64,000 nucleotides of DNA from Sulfoacidibacillus ferrooxidans (lineage in GTDB: Bacteria > Bacillota > Bacilli > Alicyclobacillales > SLC66): the NCBI RefSeq assembly GCF_022606465.1, contig NZ_JALBUF010000001.1, forward strand, positions 62,001 through 126,000, read 5' to 3'. Both the position numbers and the translations under genes were made by a program. The notes beneath the pieces are model-generated. The model was not told the DNA's origin. It saw only the letters and a program-made list of their open reading frames with translations, and did not search any database. This document shows, in pieces, positions 8,680 to 17,469 of the stretch (its first letter is position 1; every line of letters begins with the position of its first letter).

Positions 8680-10461
8680 TGCATACTTGTTTTCTACAAA
8701 AGACTTTTCATATAGTTGACTGTACATGCCACCTTGCGCGAGCAATGTTTCGTGCGTTCCTGTCTCGACGATGCGGCCACGATCTAACACAATGATCTGA
8801 TCCGCATCGCGTACGGTGGATAGACGATGAGCGATGACAAGCGTCGTACGATGGGTGGCTAGTTTTGCAAGGCCCTGCTGCACCAATACTTCTGTCTGAC
8901 TATCCAGACTGGCTGTCGCCTCATCGAGGATCAACACACGTGGATTTTGTACGGCGATGCGCGCAAACGAGAGTAGTTGCCGCTGTCCCATCGATAGATT
9001 GGCACCCTTTGCGAGAATCTTCGTATGATATCCTTCTGCTAAGTGCAGAATAAATTCCTCTGCCCCAACAGTTTGCGCCGCTTTGATGACCTCATCTTCA
9101 GTTATTTCCTTGCGAAATAATCGAATATTATCGATCACCGTGCCGCTAAACAAATGAACATCTTGTTGCACAATGCCGATCATGCGCCGCAAGTCCTGCT
9201 GACGATACTGTTTGATGTTTACGTCGTCAAGCAGTATATTGCCTTCATCCACCTCATAAAAGCGAGTCAACAAACTCATGATGGAACTTTTCCCAGCCCC
9301 TGTCGCCCCGACAAATCCGATTAGCGATCCTGGTTGAATACTAAATGACAGATCTTGTAGGACATATTCATCCTTTTTATAGCCAAATGTCACATGGTCA
9401 AATTCAATTTTCCCATTCCCTGATCCAATCGCTACAGGTTGATCCACATCACCTATCGCAGGTGTTGTAGCAAGCAAGCGTCCAATGCGATCTGCTGCAA
9501 CGATTGACGATTGAAGCGTGTTCCACTGCTGCGTAATGGAGTTAATTGGCGTGAAGAACTGTCGTACATAACTGATAAATGCGTACAACGTGCCAAACAA
9601 GATGGCTTTATGAAGTACTTCCCCGCCACCAATCCACACAACAAATGCAACTGCAACATTGCCAAGGAGTTCAAGTACACGGTTAAATTGCACAGAAACT
9701 TGGTACTCGTGAATATTCGCTTTGCGGTGACTTTGGTTTAGCGTGTCATAGCGTGCTGATTGACGACTTTCTTGATGAAAAATCTGCGTAATACGCATAC
9801 CCGCCAAATTTTCAGCCAAAAACGCTACGATATTGGAAAGTCGCGTCCTTGTCGTTTGATATGCCGTACGCAGTCGTTTACGAAAGAGGATCGATATCAT
9901 AAAGATCAGTGGAATCAAGATCATTGCAAATGATGCGATGCGCACGTTGAGTGCAAACATCATAAAAATAATCATGAGCAGTGACAATCCGTCACGGACC
10001 ATACTCAAGAAAAATTGTGTAAAAAACTGACTAATCGTCTCTGTATCACTCGACACATTGGTCACAAGGCGTCCAATCGCGTTGTTATCAAAAAAACTCA
10101 TAGCTTGGCGCTCAATATGTGAAAACAACTCCAGTCTAATCTTTCGAATAATGCTCTGCCCAGCATATTGTAAGATGATGAGTTGCAAGTAGTTTGTTAT
10201 CAATCCAAGCAACACCGCACCTACGTAGACTGCAGTAATCACATATAGTCCATGAACATTGATGTGACTACCTGAGATATCGCGATCAATGGCGATCTTC
10301 ACAAGATATGGTTGCAGTACGGAGGTTGCACTAAAGATCACAACAAGTACAAATACAACAGAAAACTGCAGCACATACGGGCGTGCAAATGGCAATAAGC
10401 GCAACAGACTACTCATGCCCTCACGTGGTTTGCGTTTCGTCGCACCTATGTCTATACTCAC
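8662..10461 (-). CDS. ABC exporter half-transporter (BmrD/YheH-like subunit)
   Basis: This is one half of a heterodimeric ABC exporter: six N-terminal membrane helices (residues 20-310) fused to an ATPase domain. Walker A reads GATGAGKSS and Walker [12 protein letters not shown], with the catalytic glutamate present. The signature is the degenerate LSMGQ instead of LSGGQ. In heterodimeric exporters such as BmrCD this pattern leaves one ATP site consensus and one degenerate. The GTG start overlaps the partner's stop by 4 bases and has GGGGAGG upstream. The 3' end overlaps moaA convergently by 18 bases. Multidrug or lipid export is likely; the substrate is unknown. Confidence 0.92.
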   Translation of the reverse strand: MSIDIGATKRKPREGMSSLLRLLPFARPYVLQFSVVFVLVVIFSATSVLQPYLVKIAIDRDISGSHINVHGLYVITAVYVGAVLLGLITNYLQLIILQYAGQSIIRKIRLELFSHIERQAMSFFDNNAIGRLVTNVSSDTETISQFFTQFFLSMVRDGLSLLMIIFMMFALNVRIASFAMILIPLIFMISILFRKRLRTAYQTTRTRLSNIVAFLAENLAGMRITQIFHQESRQSARYDTLNQSHRKANIHEYQVSVQFNRVLELLGNVAVAFVVWIGGGEVLHKAILFGTLYAFISYVRQFFTPINSITQQWNTLQSSIVAADRIGRLLATTPAIGDVDQPVAIGSGNGKIEFDHVTFGYKKDEYVLQDLSFSIQPGSLIGFVGATGAGKSSIMSLLTRFYEVDEGNILLDDVNIKQYRQQDLRRMIGIVQQDVHLFSGTVIDNIRLFRKEITEDEVIKAAQTVGAEEFILHLAEGYHTKILAKGANLSMGQRQLLSFARIAVQNPRVLILDEATASLDSQTEVLVQQGLAKLATHRTTLVIAHRLSTVRDADQIIVLDRGRIVETGTHETLLAQGGMYSQLYEKSFVENKYALSTNV

Positions 10462-12206
10462 CCGGAAACCTCCCCATCTCCTTGTTGTAACTCATACAAG
10501 TTACGATACATCCCGCCTTTTCGCAGCAACTCCTCATGGGATCCTTTTTCCACTAAGCGCCCCGCATCTAGCACAATAATTTGATCAGCATGGCGTACAG
10601 CCGATAAGCGATGGGCGATGATGATCGTCGTCTTTTTTGCGCGCAATTTTTGTAAACGTGTGATCAATTGCTTTTCAGTATTCATATCCACTGCAGATAA
10701 ACTGTCGTCTAGAATCATAATTGGGGCATTTTTTAACAGTGCTCGCGCAATGGCAACGCGTTGTTTTTGACCACCTGATAATGCGACGCCGCGCTCTCCT
10801 ATCTGTGTATTCATCCCATCTTTAAACCGCATAATATCGTCGTATACTGCAGCATCTTTTGCTGCTTGTTCGAGCGCCTCCGTAGTAACTTCTGTCTCAG
10901 AAAATCCGATATTCTCCGCTATAGTCGTTGAAAAAAGAAACCCATCTTGCGGTACATAGGCGATCGCTTCGCGCAAATCCTGCACACATATCTTACGTAC
11001 ATCGACTCCATCCACAAACAGCGATCCAAACGGCGGATCGAATATGCGTGGGAATAAGTTAGCAAGCGTCGTCTTACCTGATCCCGTACGACCGACTATA
11101 CCTACTGTCTGCCCAGGCAAAACTGTAAAGGAGATGTCCGATAGAGCCGGATGATCGCTATCTGCATACTGAAAGGTAGTCAATTGCACGTCGATTGCTC
11201 CGCGCACAGACGGCATAGCCACAGCGTCTTTATCGTCTACAATCTCAGGTTGCGCCCCAAGCAATATGCTAAGGCGCGTGAGAGAAGCAGATGCGCGTTG
11301 GAAATTATTTATTACAAATCCTATTTGCTGCAAAGGTGTAATAATCATAGCTAAATATAGGGTAAACGCAACGAATTCGCCCAATCTAATTTCATGATAC
11401 ACTGTTAGATAACCGCCATATAAAAGTGCAATAGCAAAACTTAATGAACCTAACAGCGGAATAAATGATTGAAACATCGCACTGCGCTTAATCATCTGCA
11501 TCTGCGTGTGAACAATCTGCTCAATTTGTGTAGAAAATCGATTGGCTTCCACTTCTTCACTTGCAGTCGCCTTAATGAGACGGATGGCAGATAAGCTTTC
11601 TTCTGTGAATTCCGCCATATCAGATAGTGATTCTTGCACTTCGCGCGAAGCTACGCGAATCTTTGGACCCCACCAGATCACTAAAAGTGGCACAAAAAGA
11701 ATGGGGATGATACTAACGAGTGTCAATTTTACACTGATCGTCGTAAATGTCATATACAAAGTTGCAATCAGTAAAAAAATAGCGTTGGTAAGAATATTGG
11801 CGCCACCTGAGAGTGCTTCGCGAACAGCCCTGACATCATTCATCGCGTGATTAAGCAAATCTCCAATACTGCGCTGACGATAATAACTTGTAGATAGTGA
11901 TTCCCAATGCAAGAACAGTTTTTGGCGCAACTGGTATTCAAATATTCGACCACTGCGACCATTTAACAACTGACCTACACCGTATAAGAGTACATACGTC
12001 ACGCCAATGACGAGAAGCTCTAGGGCATAGCGCATGACGAGCGACATACTGAGCGCACCCCGGGATAACGAATCAGTAAACTGACCAAGGACGTTTGGAA
12101 ACTGTACGGAGACAATTTCTGATAAAATAATAGACGATATCGCAATGACATACGTCCATCGTTTGTCTATCAAGAATTGCCGTAACAGGTGCTTAGGATC
12201 TTCGAT
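10458..12206 (-). CDS. ABC exporter half-transporter (BmrC/YheI-like subunit)
   Basis: This is the partner half-transporter: six membrane helices then an ATPase domain with Walker A GRTGSGKTT and canonical signature LSGGQKQR. Walker B is MILDDSLSAVD, with Asp replacing the catalytic Glu, as in the BmrC-type subunit. It therefore complements the degenerate signature of the downstream partner. The start is unusual. The first TTG (12173) has no Shine-Dalgarno and would begin only about eight residues before helix 1. GGGAGGGAG lies at normal spacing before an in-frame ATC at 12206, which restores the expected N-terminal segment. I use that start tentatively. Confidence 0.9.
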   Translation of the reverse strand: MEDPKHLLRQFLIDKRWTYVIAISSIILSEIVSVQFPNVLGQFTDSLSRGALSMSLVMRYALELLVIGVTYVLLYGVGQLLNGRSGRIFEYQLRQKLFLHWESLSTSYYRQRSIGDLLNHAMNDVRAVREALSGGANILTNAIFLLIATLYMTFTTISVKLTLVSIIPILFVPLLVIWWGPKIRVASREVQESLSDMAEFTEESLSAIRLIKATASEEVEANRFSTQIEQIVHTQMQMIKRSAMFQSFIPLLGSLSFAIALLYGGYLTVYHEIRLGEFVAFTLYLAMIITPLQQIGFVINNFQRASASLTRLSILLGAQPEIVDDKDAVAMPSVRGAIDVQLTTFQYADSDHPALSDISFTVLPGQTVGIVGRTGSGKTTLANLFPRIFDPPFGSLFVDGVDVRKICVQDLREAIAYVPQDGFLFSTTIAENIGFSETEVTTEALEQAAKDAAVYDDIMRFKDGMNTQIGERGVALSGGQKQRVAIARALLKNAPIMILDDSLSAVDMNTEKQLITRLQKLRAKKTTIIIAHRLSAVRHADQIIVLDAGRLVEKGSHEELLRKGGMYRNLYELQQGDGEVSG

Positions 12207-12279
12207 GGCAACTCCCTCCCGAAATGTTTTTGTCTTTTGCGATTATAACATAATTAAACGTTTACGTTAGATTTGGACG

Positions 12280-13092
12280 GTGAAGTTCGTGACAATCCAT
12301 TGTTTACCCTACAGAGCTCGCAGCATACGAGCGCTGCTCACATTACTGGCGTTGTTGGCACTCGCTTTTTTACTGCTTCCATTTCTTGCGTTGTTGACGC
12401 ATACATCATTTTCTTCCCTTGCGCAAACGTTTAATCAAGGCACCGGACAAGCCATTGAAACGTCTGTCTTTTCTACACTGATTGCGGTCGTTGTCATTGT
12501 TAGTTTTGGAACGCCACTTGGTTGGTTGCTTTCACGTCGCAAGAGTGTCTTTTGGCGCCTCATTGAATTTTTCCTTTACATACCTTTACTTATGCCACCA
12601 CTGGTGATCGGCTTACTACTCGTCTACTTTTATGGTCCATATGGATGGATAGGACATTTTTTAGAAAATTATCAGATTTCCGCCACCAATAGTTTCTTAG
12701 CTATTGTGATTGCAGAAATATATGAAGCTATGCCGTACTTTGTCTTCTCTGCTATCGCCGCCTTTTCTCAAGTCGATCATCGCTTAGAGCAGACTGCAAT
12801 GGCGCTAGGATTGACACCTTTCCATACTTTTAGGCGCGTCACACTTCCCTTATCCTTTCCTGGTCTAACCGTTGGGATCGCGATGGCATTTGCGCGTGCG
12901 CTCGGCGCATTTGGAGCCGTCATCATCGTGGCGTATGATCCCCATACGTTACCTGTGCAAATCTGGATTGCACTAGAGGAGCAAGGACTTCCTACCGCGC
13001 TACCAATCGCTCTCATCCTGATGTTCATCGCTTTACCACTTCCATTACTCGCCGTCTTTTGGCGTATCATCAGAGGTACTACTACCAAGTAA
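12280..13092 (+). CDS. ModB/WtpB-type ABC permease for molybdate, tungstate or similar anion
   Basis: This 270-residue integral membrane protein has about six helices and the cytoplasmic EAA loop that docks the ATPase (EQTAMALGLTPFHTFRRVTL). It also carries the ModB-type tail AFARALGAFGAVIIVAY and PVQIWIALEEQG. It most resembles molybdate/tungstate (ModB, WtpB, TupB) permeases. The start may be GTG here or the GTG three codons later, which has GGTG upstream. No substrate-binding protein or ATPase gene is adjacent; the gene 14 bases downstream encodes a PduO-like protein. It must work with subunits encoded elsewhere. Confidence 0.82.
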   Translation: MKFVTIHCLPYRARSIRALLTLLALLALAFLLLPFLALLTHTSFSSLAQTFNQGTGQAIETSVFSTLIAVVVIVSFGTPLGWLLSRRKSVFWRLIEFFLYIPLLMPPLVIGLLLVYFYGPYGWIGHFLENYQISATNSFLAIVIAEIYEAMPYFVFSAIAAFSQVDHRLEQTAMALGLTPFHTFRRVTLPLSFPGLTVGIAMAFARALGAFGAVIIVAYDPHTLPVQIWIALEEQGLPTALPIALILMFIALPLPLLAVFWRIIRGTTTK

Positions 13093-13106
13093 AGGAGACT
13101 TCCACC

Positions 13107-13616
13107 ATGTGGTCACTACCTGTCCAAACGCTTGTCCCAGTAGATGAAGTTGCAGCCAAAACTCAGGATGTGTACGGCACATTGTATGAAGCCAATACGG
13201 TCGTCGGCAAAGCACTGGCTATTCTTTTAACGCACGATGAAGTGGCCAATCTACTGATCTGGCAACGCCATGTCTTTGCGATTGGGCATGAATTTTCAAG
13301 TGGAGCACCATTTGGATCAGGGGGTGAATTAGAGTGGTTAAGTGCTCATGTCAAGCGTTTACAAGTAACTGTCCCATTGGCTCAATTTATCTTACCAAAC
13401 GGCACACAAGCCGCATGCGAACTTCGCCATGCAGCTGCAGTGTTGCAACGTGCAAGTCGCGAGATTTATCGCCTAAGTCGCATGCGGCCTGTTGGCAGTG
13501 TCAGTGTGAGTTATGTCGATCTTTCATCTGCATATCTCTTTTATCTAAGTTTAGTTATAAATGAAGAAGCCGGTTTTAATGAGATTCCTGCTCACTCTGC
13601 ACCTATCCCTGAGTAA
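13107..13616 (+). CDS. Degenerate PduO-like (cob(I)alamin adenosyltransferase fold) protein
   Basis: Three segments of this 169-residue protein match PduO-type ATP:cob(I)alamin adenosyltransferases: VYGTLYEANTVVGKAL (family: AYGTVDELNS-IG), FILPNGTQAACELRHA (family: FILPGG-AA-LH-AR) and YVDLSSAYLFYLSLVINEE (family: YLNRLSDLLFVLAR). The N-terminal T-GD-G-T ATP-binding motif is missing, and the conserved Asp of VDELNS is Tyr. The usual catalytic activity is therefore doubtful; it may be a non-catalytic cobalamin or nucleotide binder. The ATG follows AAGGAG and the gene lies 14 bases after the ModB-like gene, suggesting an operon. Fold assignment is fairly sure; function is not. Confidence 0.65.
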   Translation: MWSLPVQTLVPVDEVAAKTQDVYGTLYEANTVVGKALAILLTHDEVANLLIWQRHVFAIGHEFSSGAPFGSGGELEWLSAHVKRLQVTVPLAQFILPNGTQAACELRHAAAVLQRASREIYRLSRMRPVGSVSVSYVDLSSAYLFYLSLVINEEAGFNEIPAHSAPIPE

Positions 13617-14091
13617 CAGCCTGGTGCGAAGATTTGTAAAAATGACCTGTTGCAGTCGCAATGACATCTCCCTCTTCATCCGTAACAAGTGCCGTAAACA
13701 ACGCTAACCGATAGCTATTTTGAGTTGGAACCACTTGACAGTGTAACATCCCAGAAACGGCTTGTTTGACAAAATTCACTGTCAGGTTTAGCGTCACTGC
13801 TTTTTTTAACTCACCATCAAGCAAAAAGGCTGTTTCCGCCATCGCCGTGTCAATGAAGGTCGTAATAACTCCACCGTGTACAATTCCATAGCGATTGAGT
13901 AATTCATCCCCAATTTGCATTTGATACATGTACTTATCTGCACCATCTCCTACAACTCGAAACTGCATGACTTCGAGCAAAAAAGCTAATGGTTGATGAT
14001 ATGTACGTTTTTTAGCTTCAATTAATCGATAAATCTGCTCTAATTCACCCTCACTCATCGTATCTAATTGAGCATTAATTTGATCGCGCAT
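13603..14091 (-). CDS. PaaI-family hotdog thioesterase
   Basis: This 162-residue protein has the hotdog-fold thioesterase signature: NRYGIVHGGVITTFIDTAMAE, with the HGG motif at the start of the central helix, and TLNLTVNFVKQA in the following strand. Members hydrolyse acyl- or aryl-CoA thioesters in the cytoplasm. An extra 35-residue N-terminal helical segment precedes the fold. The ATG is preceded by AAGAGG. The 3' end overlaps the PduO-like gene convergently by 14 bases. It is divergent from the type III polyketide synthase gene, so a role near acyl-CoA metabolism is possible but unproven. Confidence 0.85.
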   Translation of the reverse strand: MRDQINAQLDTMSEGELEQIYRLIEAKKRTYHQPLAFLLEVMQFRVVGDGADKYMYQMQIGDELLNRYGIVHGGVITTFIDTAMAETAFLLDGELKKAVTLNLTVNFVKQAVSGMLHCQVVPTQNSYRLALFTALVTDEEGDVIATATGHFYKSSHQAVTQG

Positions 14092-14203
14092 GGTCCTCTT
14101 CCCTTCTCTCTACCTTTTTGTCCTCTATGTAGCATATGCCTTGTATGAAAACAATGCCAGTTGTACAAACTACCCTAACATTAAATATTAGGAGATTGAG
14201 GTA

Positions 14204-15289
14204 ATGGGAACCATTGTAGCTGTCGAAACGGCTGTACCTTCTTATACAGTGACAAGGGAAGAAGGAAAAGAAGTTGCACGCCGCCTCTTTGCAGATCGCT
14301 TTCGCGATATTGATCGCCTACTAGCCGTTTTTGATCATGCAGAGATTGAAAAACGACATTTTTGTGTCCCTTTAGATTGGTTTACTACACCACGAACATT
14401 TAAAGAGAAAAATGAACAGTATCAACATTCTGCAGTAGAACTTAGTGTTCAATCTGCACAAGCTGTGTTGTTAACTGCAGGAATTGCTGCCAAAGACATC
14501 GATGCCATCGTCTTTGTGTCTTCCACAGGCATTGCAACACCTAGTCTCGATACGCGCATCGCACAAATTCTTGGTATGCGCGAAGACATTGCGCGCATTC
14601 CACTGTGGGGGTTAGGTTGTGCCGGTGGTGCATCTGGTTTAGCTCGTGCAGATGACTATGTACAGGCACATCCAGAAGCCATTGTCCTACTTGTAGCAGT
14701 AGAATTGTGTGGCCTCACATTTGTGTATGGCGATGGATCGAAAAGCAATCTCATCGGCACAGCGTTATTTAGCGATGGAGCTGCATCCGTCATCGTAGTC
14801 GGAGAACAGCGCACACAAGATAGCGGTCAGCCATTTCACGGGCCGCGCATCGTTTCTTCAAAATCTCAACTGTGGCCTGCTAGTGAGGATGTGATGGGCT
14901 GGGATGTTCGAGATGAGGGCCTATCCGTAATTTTTTCACGCGATATTCCTTCACTCGTGCGCAAAGAAATGGACGATCAAATAAGCCAACTATTAGACGC
15001 CAATCAATTGACACGTCATGAACTCACTCAATTCATCGCACATCCGGGTGGAGCTAAAGTGTTACAAGCTTATCAACAAGCACTCGATCTTCCAGCAGAC
15101 TGGTTAGATGAGGCACGGCTTGTCCTGCGTGAATATGGCAATATGTCCTCACCTACTGTCCTGTTTGTTTTACGACTTGTGATGGCTCATCTACGACATG
15201 ATGCTATCGCCAATCACGGTTATGGCGTATTAGCAGCCCTTGGCCCTGGTTTTTCCTGTGAACAAGTCTTGCTTCACTTTGGTTCATAA
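14204..15289 (+). CDS. Type III polyketide synthase (BpsA-like alkylpyrone synthase)
   Basis: This 361-residue enzyme belongs to the chalcone/stilbene synthase superfamily and condenses a long-chain acyl-CoA starter with malonyl-CoA units to alkylpyrones or alkylresorcinols. The catalytic triad is visible: Cys in GLGCAGGASGL, His in FIAHPGGAKVL and Asn in EYGNMSSPTV. Length is typical for bacterial members. The ATG follows AGGAG. An isoprenylcysteine-methyltransferase-like gene lies downstream, as in Bacillus bpsA-bpsB, where the methyltransferase O-methylates the alkylpyrone. Chain length and ring type are not predictable here. Confidence 0.92.
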   Translation: MGTIVAVETAVPSYTVTREEGKEVARRLFADRFRDIDRLLAVFDHAEIEKRHFCVPLDWFTTPRTFKEKNEQYQHSAVELSVQSAQAVLLTAGIAAKDIDAIVFVSSTGIATPSLDTRIAQILGMREDIARIPLWGLGCAGGASGLARADDYVQAHPEAIVLLVAVELCGLTFVYGDGSKSNLIGTALFSDGAASVIVVGEQRTQDSGQPFHGPRIVSSKSQLWPASEDVMGWDVRDEGLSVIFSRDIPSLVRKEMDDQISQLLDANQLTRHELTQFIAHPGGAKVLQAYQQALDLPADWLDEARLVLREYGNMSSPTVLFVLRLVMAHLRHDAIANHGYGVLAALGPGFSCEQVLLHFGS

Positions 15290-15358
15290 CATACGTTCAC
15301 CATCTTTACGAGACTCATGGGATGGCACAAACACGTTAACATACGAGGAGGAGCCATT

Positions 15359-15928
15359 TTGATTGAACGTTTCGGTGTCATATTGATCGTTCTTATCATT
15401 GCACAACGTCTGCTAGAACTACGATTAGCTGCTAAGCATACAAAAAACGCGCGTCATGCTGGTGCGATAGAAGTTGATGCAAAAAATTTTTATTGGTTCT
15501 ATCTTTTACATGCAGGTTTTTTTGCGTCCCTTCTCACTGAGATTTGGTTATCACGCTTTTCCTTGACAAATATCTGGATCCCAGCGTTAATCGTCTTTAT
15601 AGGGGCACAATTATTGCGTATTTGGAGCATCGCTACGCTTGGTGGCAACTGGAATATTCGCATTTTTGTAATTCCCGGCACCACTCCAGTAACTCGTGGC
15701 CCCTACCGATATGTGCGCCATCCAAATTACCTTGCGGTGACGCTTGAAATACTTAGTCTTCCGCTCGTATTTCACGCATATGTGACAGCCATCGTCTTTT
15801 CAGTTTTAAACTTCTTCATTTTACGCAGACGCATCAGCATCGAGGAAGCGGCATGGATGCAACAGTCAGAGTATGCTACTCTGATGCACACACAAAAACG
15901 CAGTTGGTTCTCTCGTCACACTTCGTAG
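15359..15928 (+). CDS. BpsB-like isoprenylcysteine carboxyl methyltransferase family protein
   Basis: This 189-residue membrane methyltransferase has four to five helices and the ICMT signature GPYRYVRHPNYLAVTLE followed by EEAAW. In Bacillus the homologue YpbQ/BpsB methylates alkylpyrones made by the adjacent type III polyketide synthase; the same pairing here implies the same job. The start is taken as TTG because GAGGAGGAG lies 4-6 bases upstream, rather than the earlier in-frame ATG. The gap to the polyketide synthase is 69 bases without an obvious terminator, consistent with one operon. Confidence 0.87.
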   Translation: MIERFGVILIVLIIAQRLLELRLAAKHTKNARHAGAIEVDAKNFYWFYLLHAGFFASLLTEIWLSRFSLTNIWIPALIVFIGAQLLRIWSIATLGGNWNIRIFVIPGTTPVTRGPYRYVRHPNYLAVTLEILSLPLVFHAYVTAIVFSVLNFFILRRRISIEEAAWMQQSEYATLMHTQKRSWFSRHTS

Positions 15929-15956
15929 ATGAGAGAGCAGTTGTTGTTACACGGAA

Positions 15957-16940
15957 GTGAGGTACAGACAGCCATTGTGGTTAGCATTTGTATTGATTGC
16001 CATCTTTCAAGGAATCTCAGGTTGGAATGATGGTGGGAATTTACTTGGATTATTCGAACATGCAGGAACAAAAACGCGCTTCTCACTCACGTTACTTATA
16101 ATCGGTATCCTGTTTGGCCCCTTCATTCTAGGTTCACATGTAGCAAAAACAGTGGGTCAAGATATTATTCATTTGCACCACGGCGATATCCATGTTTTAA
16201 ATGAGGCGTTGATTGCAACGCTTACCACGTTGCTCTTAACATGGCTTATTAAATTGCCCACTAGCACGTCTCTCGCTTTAATCGGAGGATTAATCGGTGC
16301 AGCATGGGCATCGCTCGGAATCCATGCCATTCATTGGACTGGTTTTTGGATGACCATACTATCCGTATTGCTATCTGTTGTATTTGGATTTATCGCAGGC
16401 TATCTCGGTTATCGCATAGAGCGCCATTTTAGACATCGCACACCTGGTTCACTTGTTTGGCTATGGCCGCGACTATCGTACATATTAACAGTTGTACAGG
16501 GAATTGCTTACGGTGCCAATGATGCAGAAAAGGCCATCGGGCTAGCTGCACTACTTCTGCTGATCGGACATGAAACGGCTCATTTTGCTGTAACCCCGAT
16601 CATTGTATTTTGTTCTAGTGTTGTGTGGTTAGCAGGATGTCTCATCGGTGGGAAACGGATTGCAAAAACGGTAGGGAGCGCCTTTTTTACATTGAAGCCA
16701 AAGCATGTCGTAGCGATTCAAGGTGCTTCGGCTATTGTGGTGGTGGCAGCCGCAACACTTGGTGGACCTGTAAGCACAACGCAGACCAGTGACAGCGCAT
16801 TATTTGGAGTCGGCCACGATCTGCACCATCAACACATCAATGCACGCAAAGTTGCTCGTATTTTTATCGCATGGGGACTTACGCTTCCTGTCGCATTGGT
16901 GCTTGGAGTGCTCACCGCACTGATCGCAAAAGTCATATAA
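15957..16940 (+). CDS. PiT-family inorganic phosphate transporter
   Basis: This 327-residue protein has about ten membrane helices and the duplicated Pho4/PiT signature: GWNDGGNLLG in the first half and YGANDAEKAIGLAA in the second. PiT carriers import metal-phosphate with protons or sodium. The usual second Asn of GxNDxxN is replaced in the second copy (GANDAEK), and the intracellular loop is short as in Bacillus-type members. The GTG start is the only candidate and has a weak Shine-Dalgarno. Phosphate is likely; sulfate is an alternative for some relatives. Confidence 0.85.
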   Translation: MRYRQPLWLAFVLIAIFQGISGWNDGGNLLGLFEHAGTKTRFSLTLLIIGILFGPFILGSHVAKTVGQDIIHLHHGDIHVLNEALIATLTTLLLTWLIKLPTSTSLALIGGLIGAAWASLGIHAIHWTGFWMTILSVLLSVVFGFIAGYLGYRIERHFRHRTPGSLVWLWPRLSYILTVVQGIAYGANDAEKAIGLAALLLLIGHETAHFAVTPIIVFCSSVVWLAGCLIGGKRIAKTVGSAFFTLKPKHVVAIQGASAIVVVAAATLGGPVSTTQTSDSALFGVGHDLHHQHINARKVARIFIAWGLTLPVALVLGVLTALIAKVI

Positions 16941-16943
16941 GTA

Positions 16944-17375
16944 TTACTTTCGATCCTCCAATGGTGCAGGTGTATGTAACTGCAGTGCAGTCTGCAACAA
17001 AGGATCGGTCAGTTGTATATACACATCTGGCAAGTGGAGATCTGTGATCGTTTCTGGTGCAACGATGAGGTCGTGAAAAGCGGTCGGAACGCGCGCAAAT
17101 ACTTGATCGATATCTTTGCACAATTGAGACAAATCTATATGCTCATAGACTGGCAAAGAGGGCGCAAGGTAACTTCGCGCACGCAACCACATAGCATATC
17201 CCCCTCTCACGTTGCCATTATGTAGATGATACAAACACACTGCGGCTTGAATGAGACCTTTTAGAACGATCGGCCGCCCCGTATCTAACCACAGAGATTC
17301 CCCGTACTCATGGCACTCATAATAGTCTTGCTTCTGATTAAAAAAATAAAGATAACTCATTAACCGATCATCCAT
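16944..17375 (-). CDS. DUF309 domain protein
   Basis: This 143-residue cytoplasmic protein has the DUF309 signature: QDYYECHEYGESLWLD followed by LKGLIQAAVCLYHLHNGNVRGG. The family is alpha-helical, with conserved Glu/His residues in the first helix; no biochemical role is established. The start is ATG with GGAGG at slightly long spacing. It ends 3 bases past the stop of the convergent phosphate transporter gene and lies just downstream of rnpB, with a long hairpin between. Confidence 0.82.
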   Translation of the reverse strand: MDDRLMSYLYFFNQKQDYYECHEYGESLWLDTGRPIVLKGLIQAAVCLYHLHNGNVRGGYAMWLRARSYLAPSLPVYEHIDLSQLCKDIDQVFARVPTAFHDLIVAPETITDLHLPDVYIQLTDPLLQTALQLHTPAPLEDRK

Positions 17376-17424
17376 GTCACATTGCCTCCACGTATGATTG
17401 TGCGTACGCATAACGTAACACATA

Positions 17425-17467
17425 ACACAGCAAGCCCGCCAGGTATTCCCTAGCGGGCTTGCTGTGT
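17425..17467 (-). terminator. Hairpin after rnpB, likely terminator or processing stem
   Basis: A perfect 15-bp stem (ACACAGCAAGCCCGC and its complement) with a 13-base loop follows the 3' end of the RNase P RNA gene by a few bases. The T-tract on the minus strand is weak (TATGTGTT), so it may act partly as a 3' processing or protective stem. Confidence 0.65.
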
Positions 17468-17469
17468 CA

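Noticed and set aside
12241-12280. AACGTTTACGTT near the ModB-like gene as a ModE site
   Set aside because: It is short, imperfect and does not match the ModE consensus.
12280-12289. A choice between two GTG starts for the ModB-like permease
   Set aside because: The second GTG has a slightly better GGTG site, but the evidence does not decide; the first is kept and the doubt noted.
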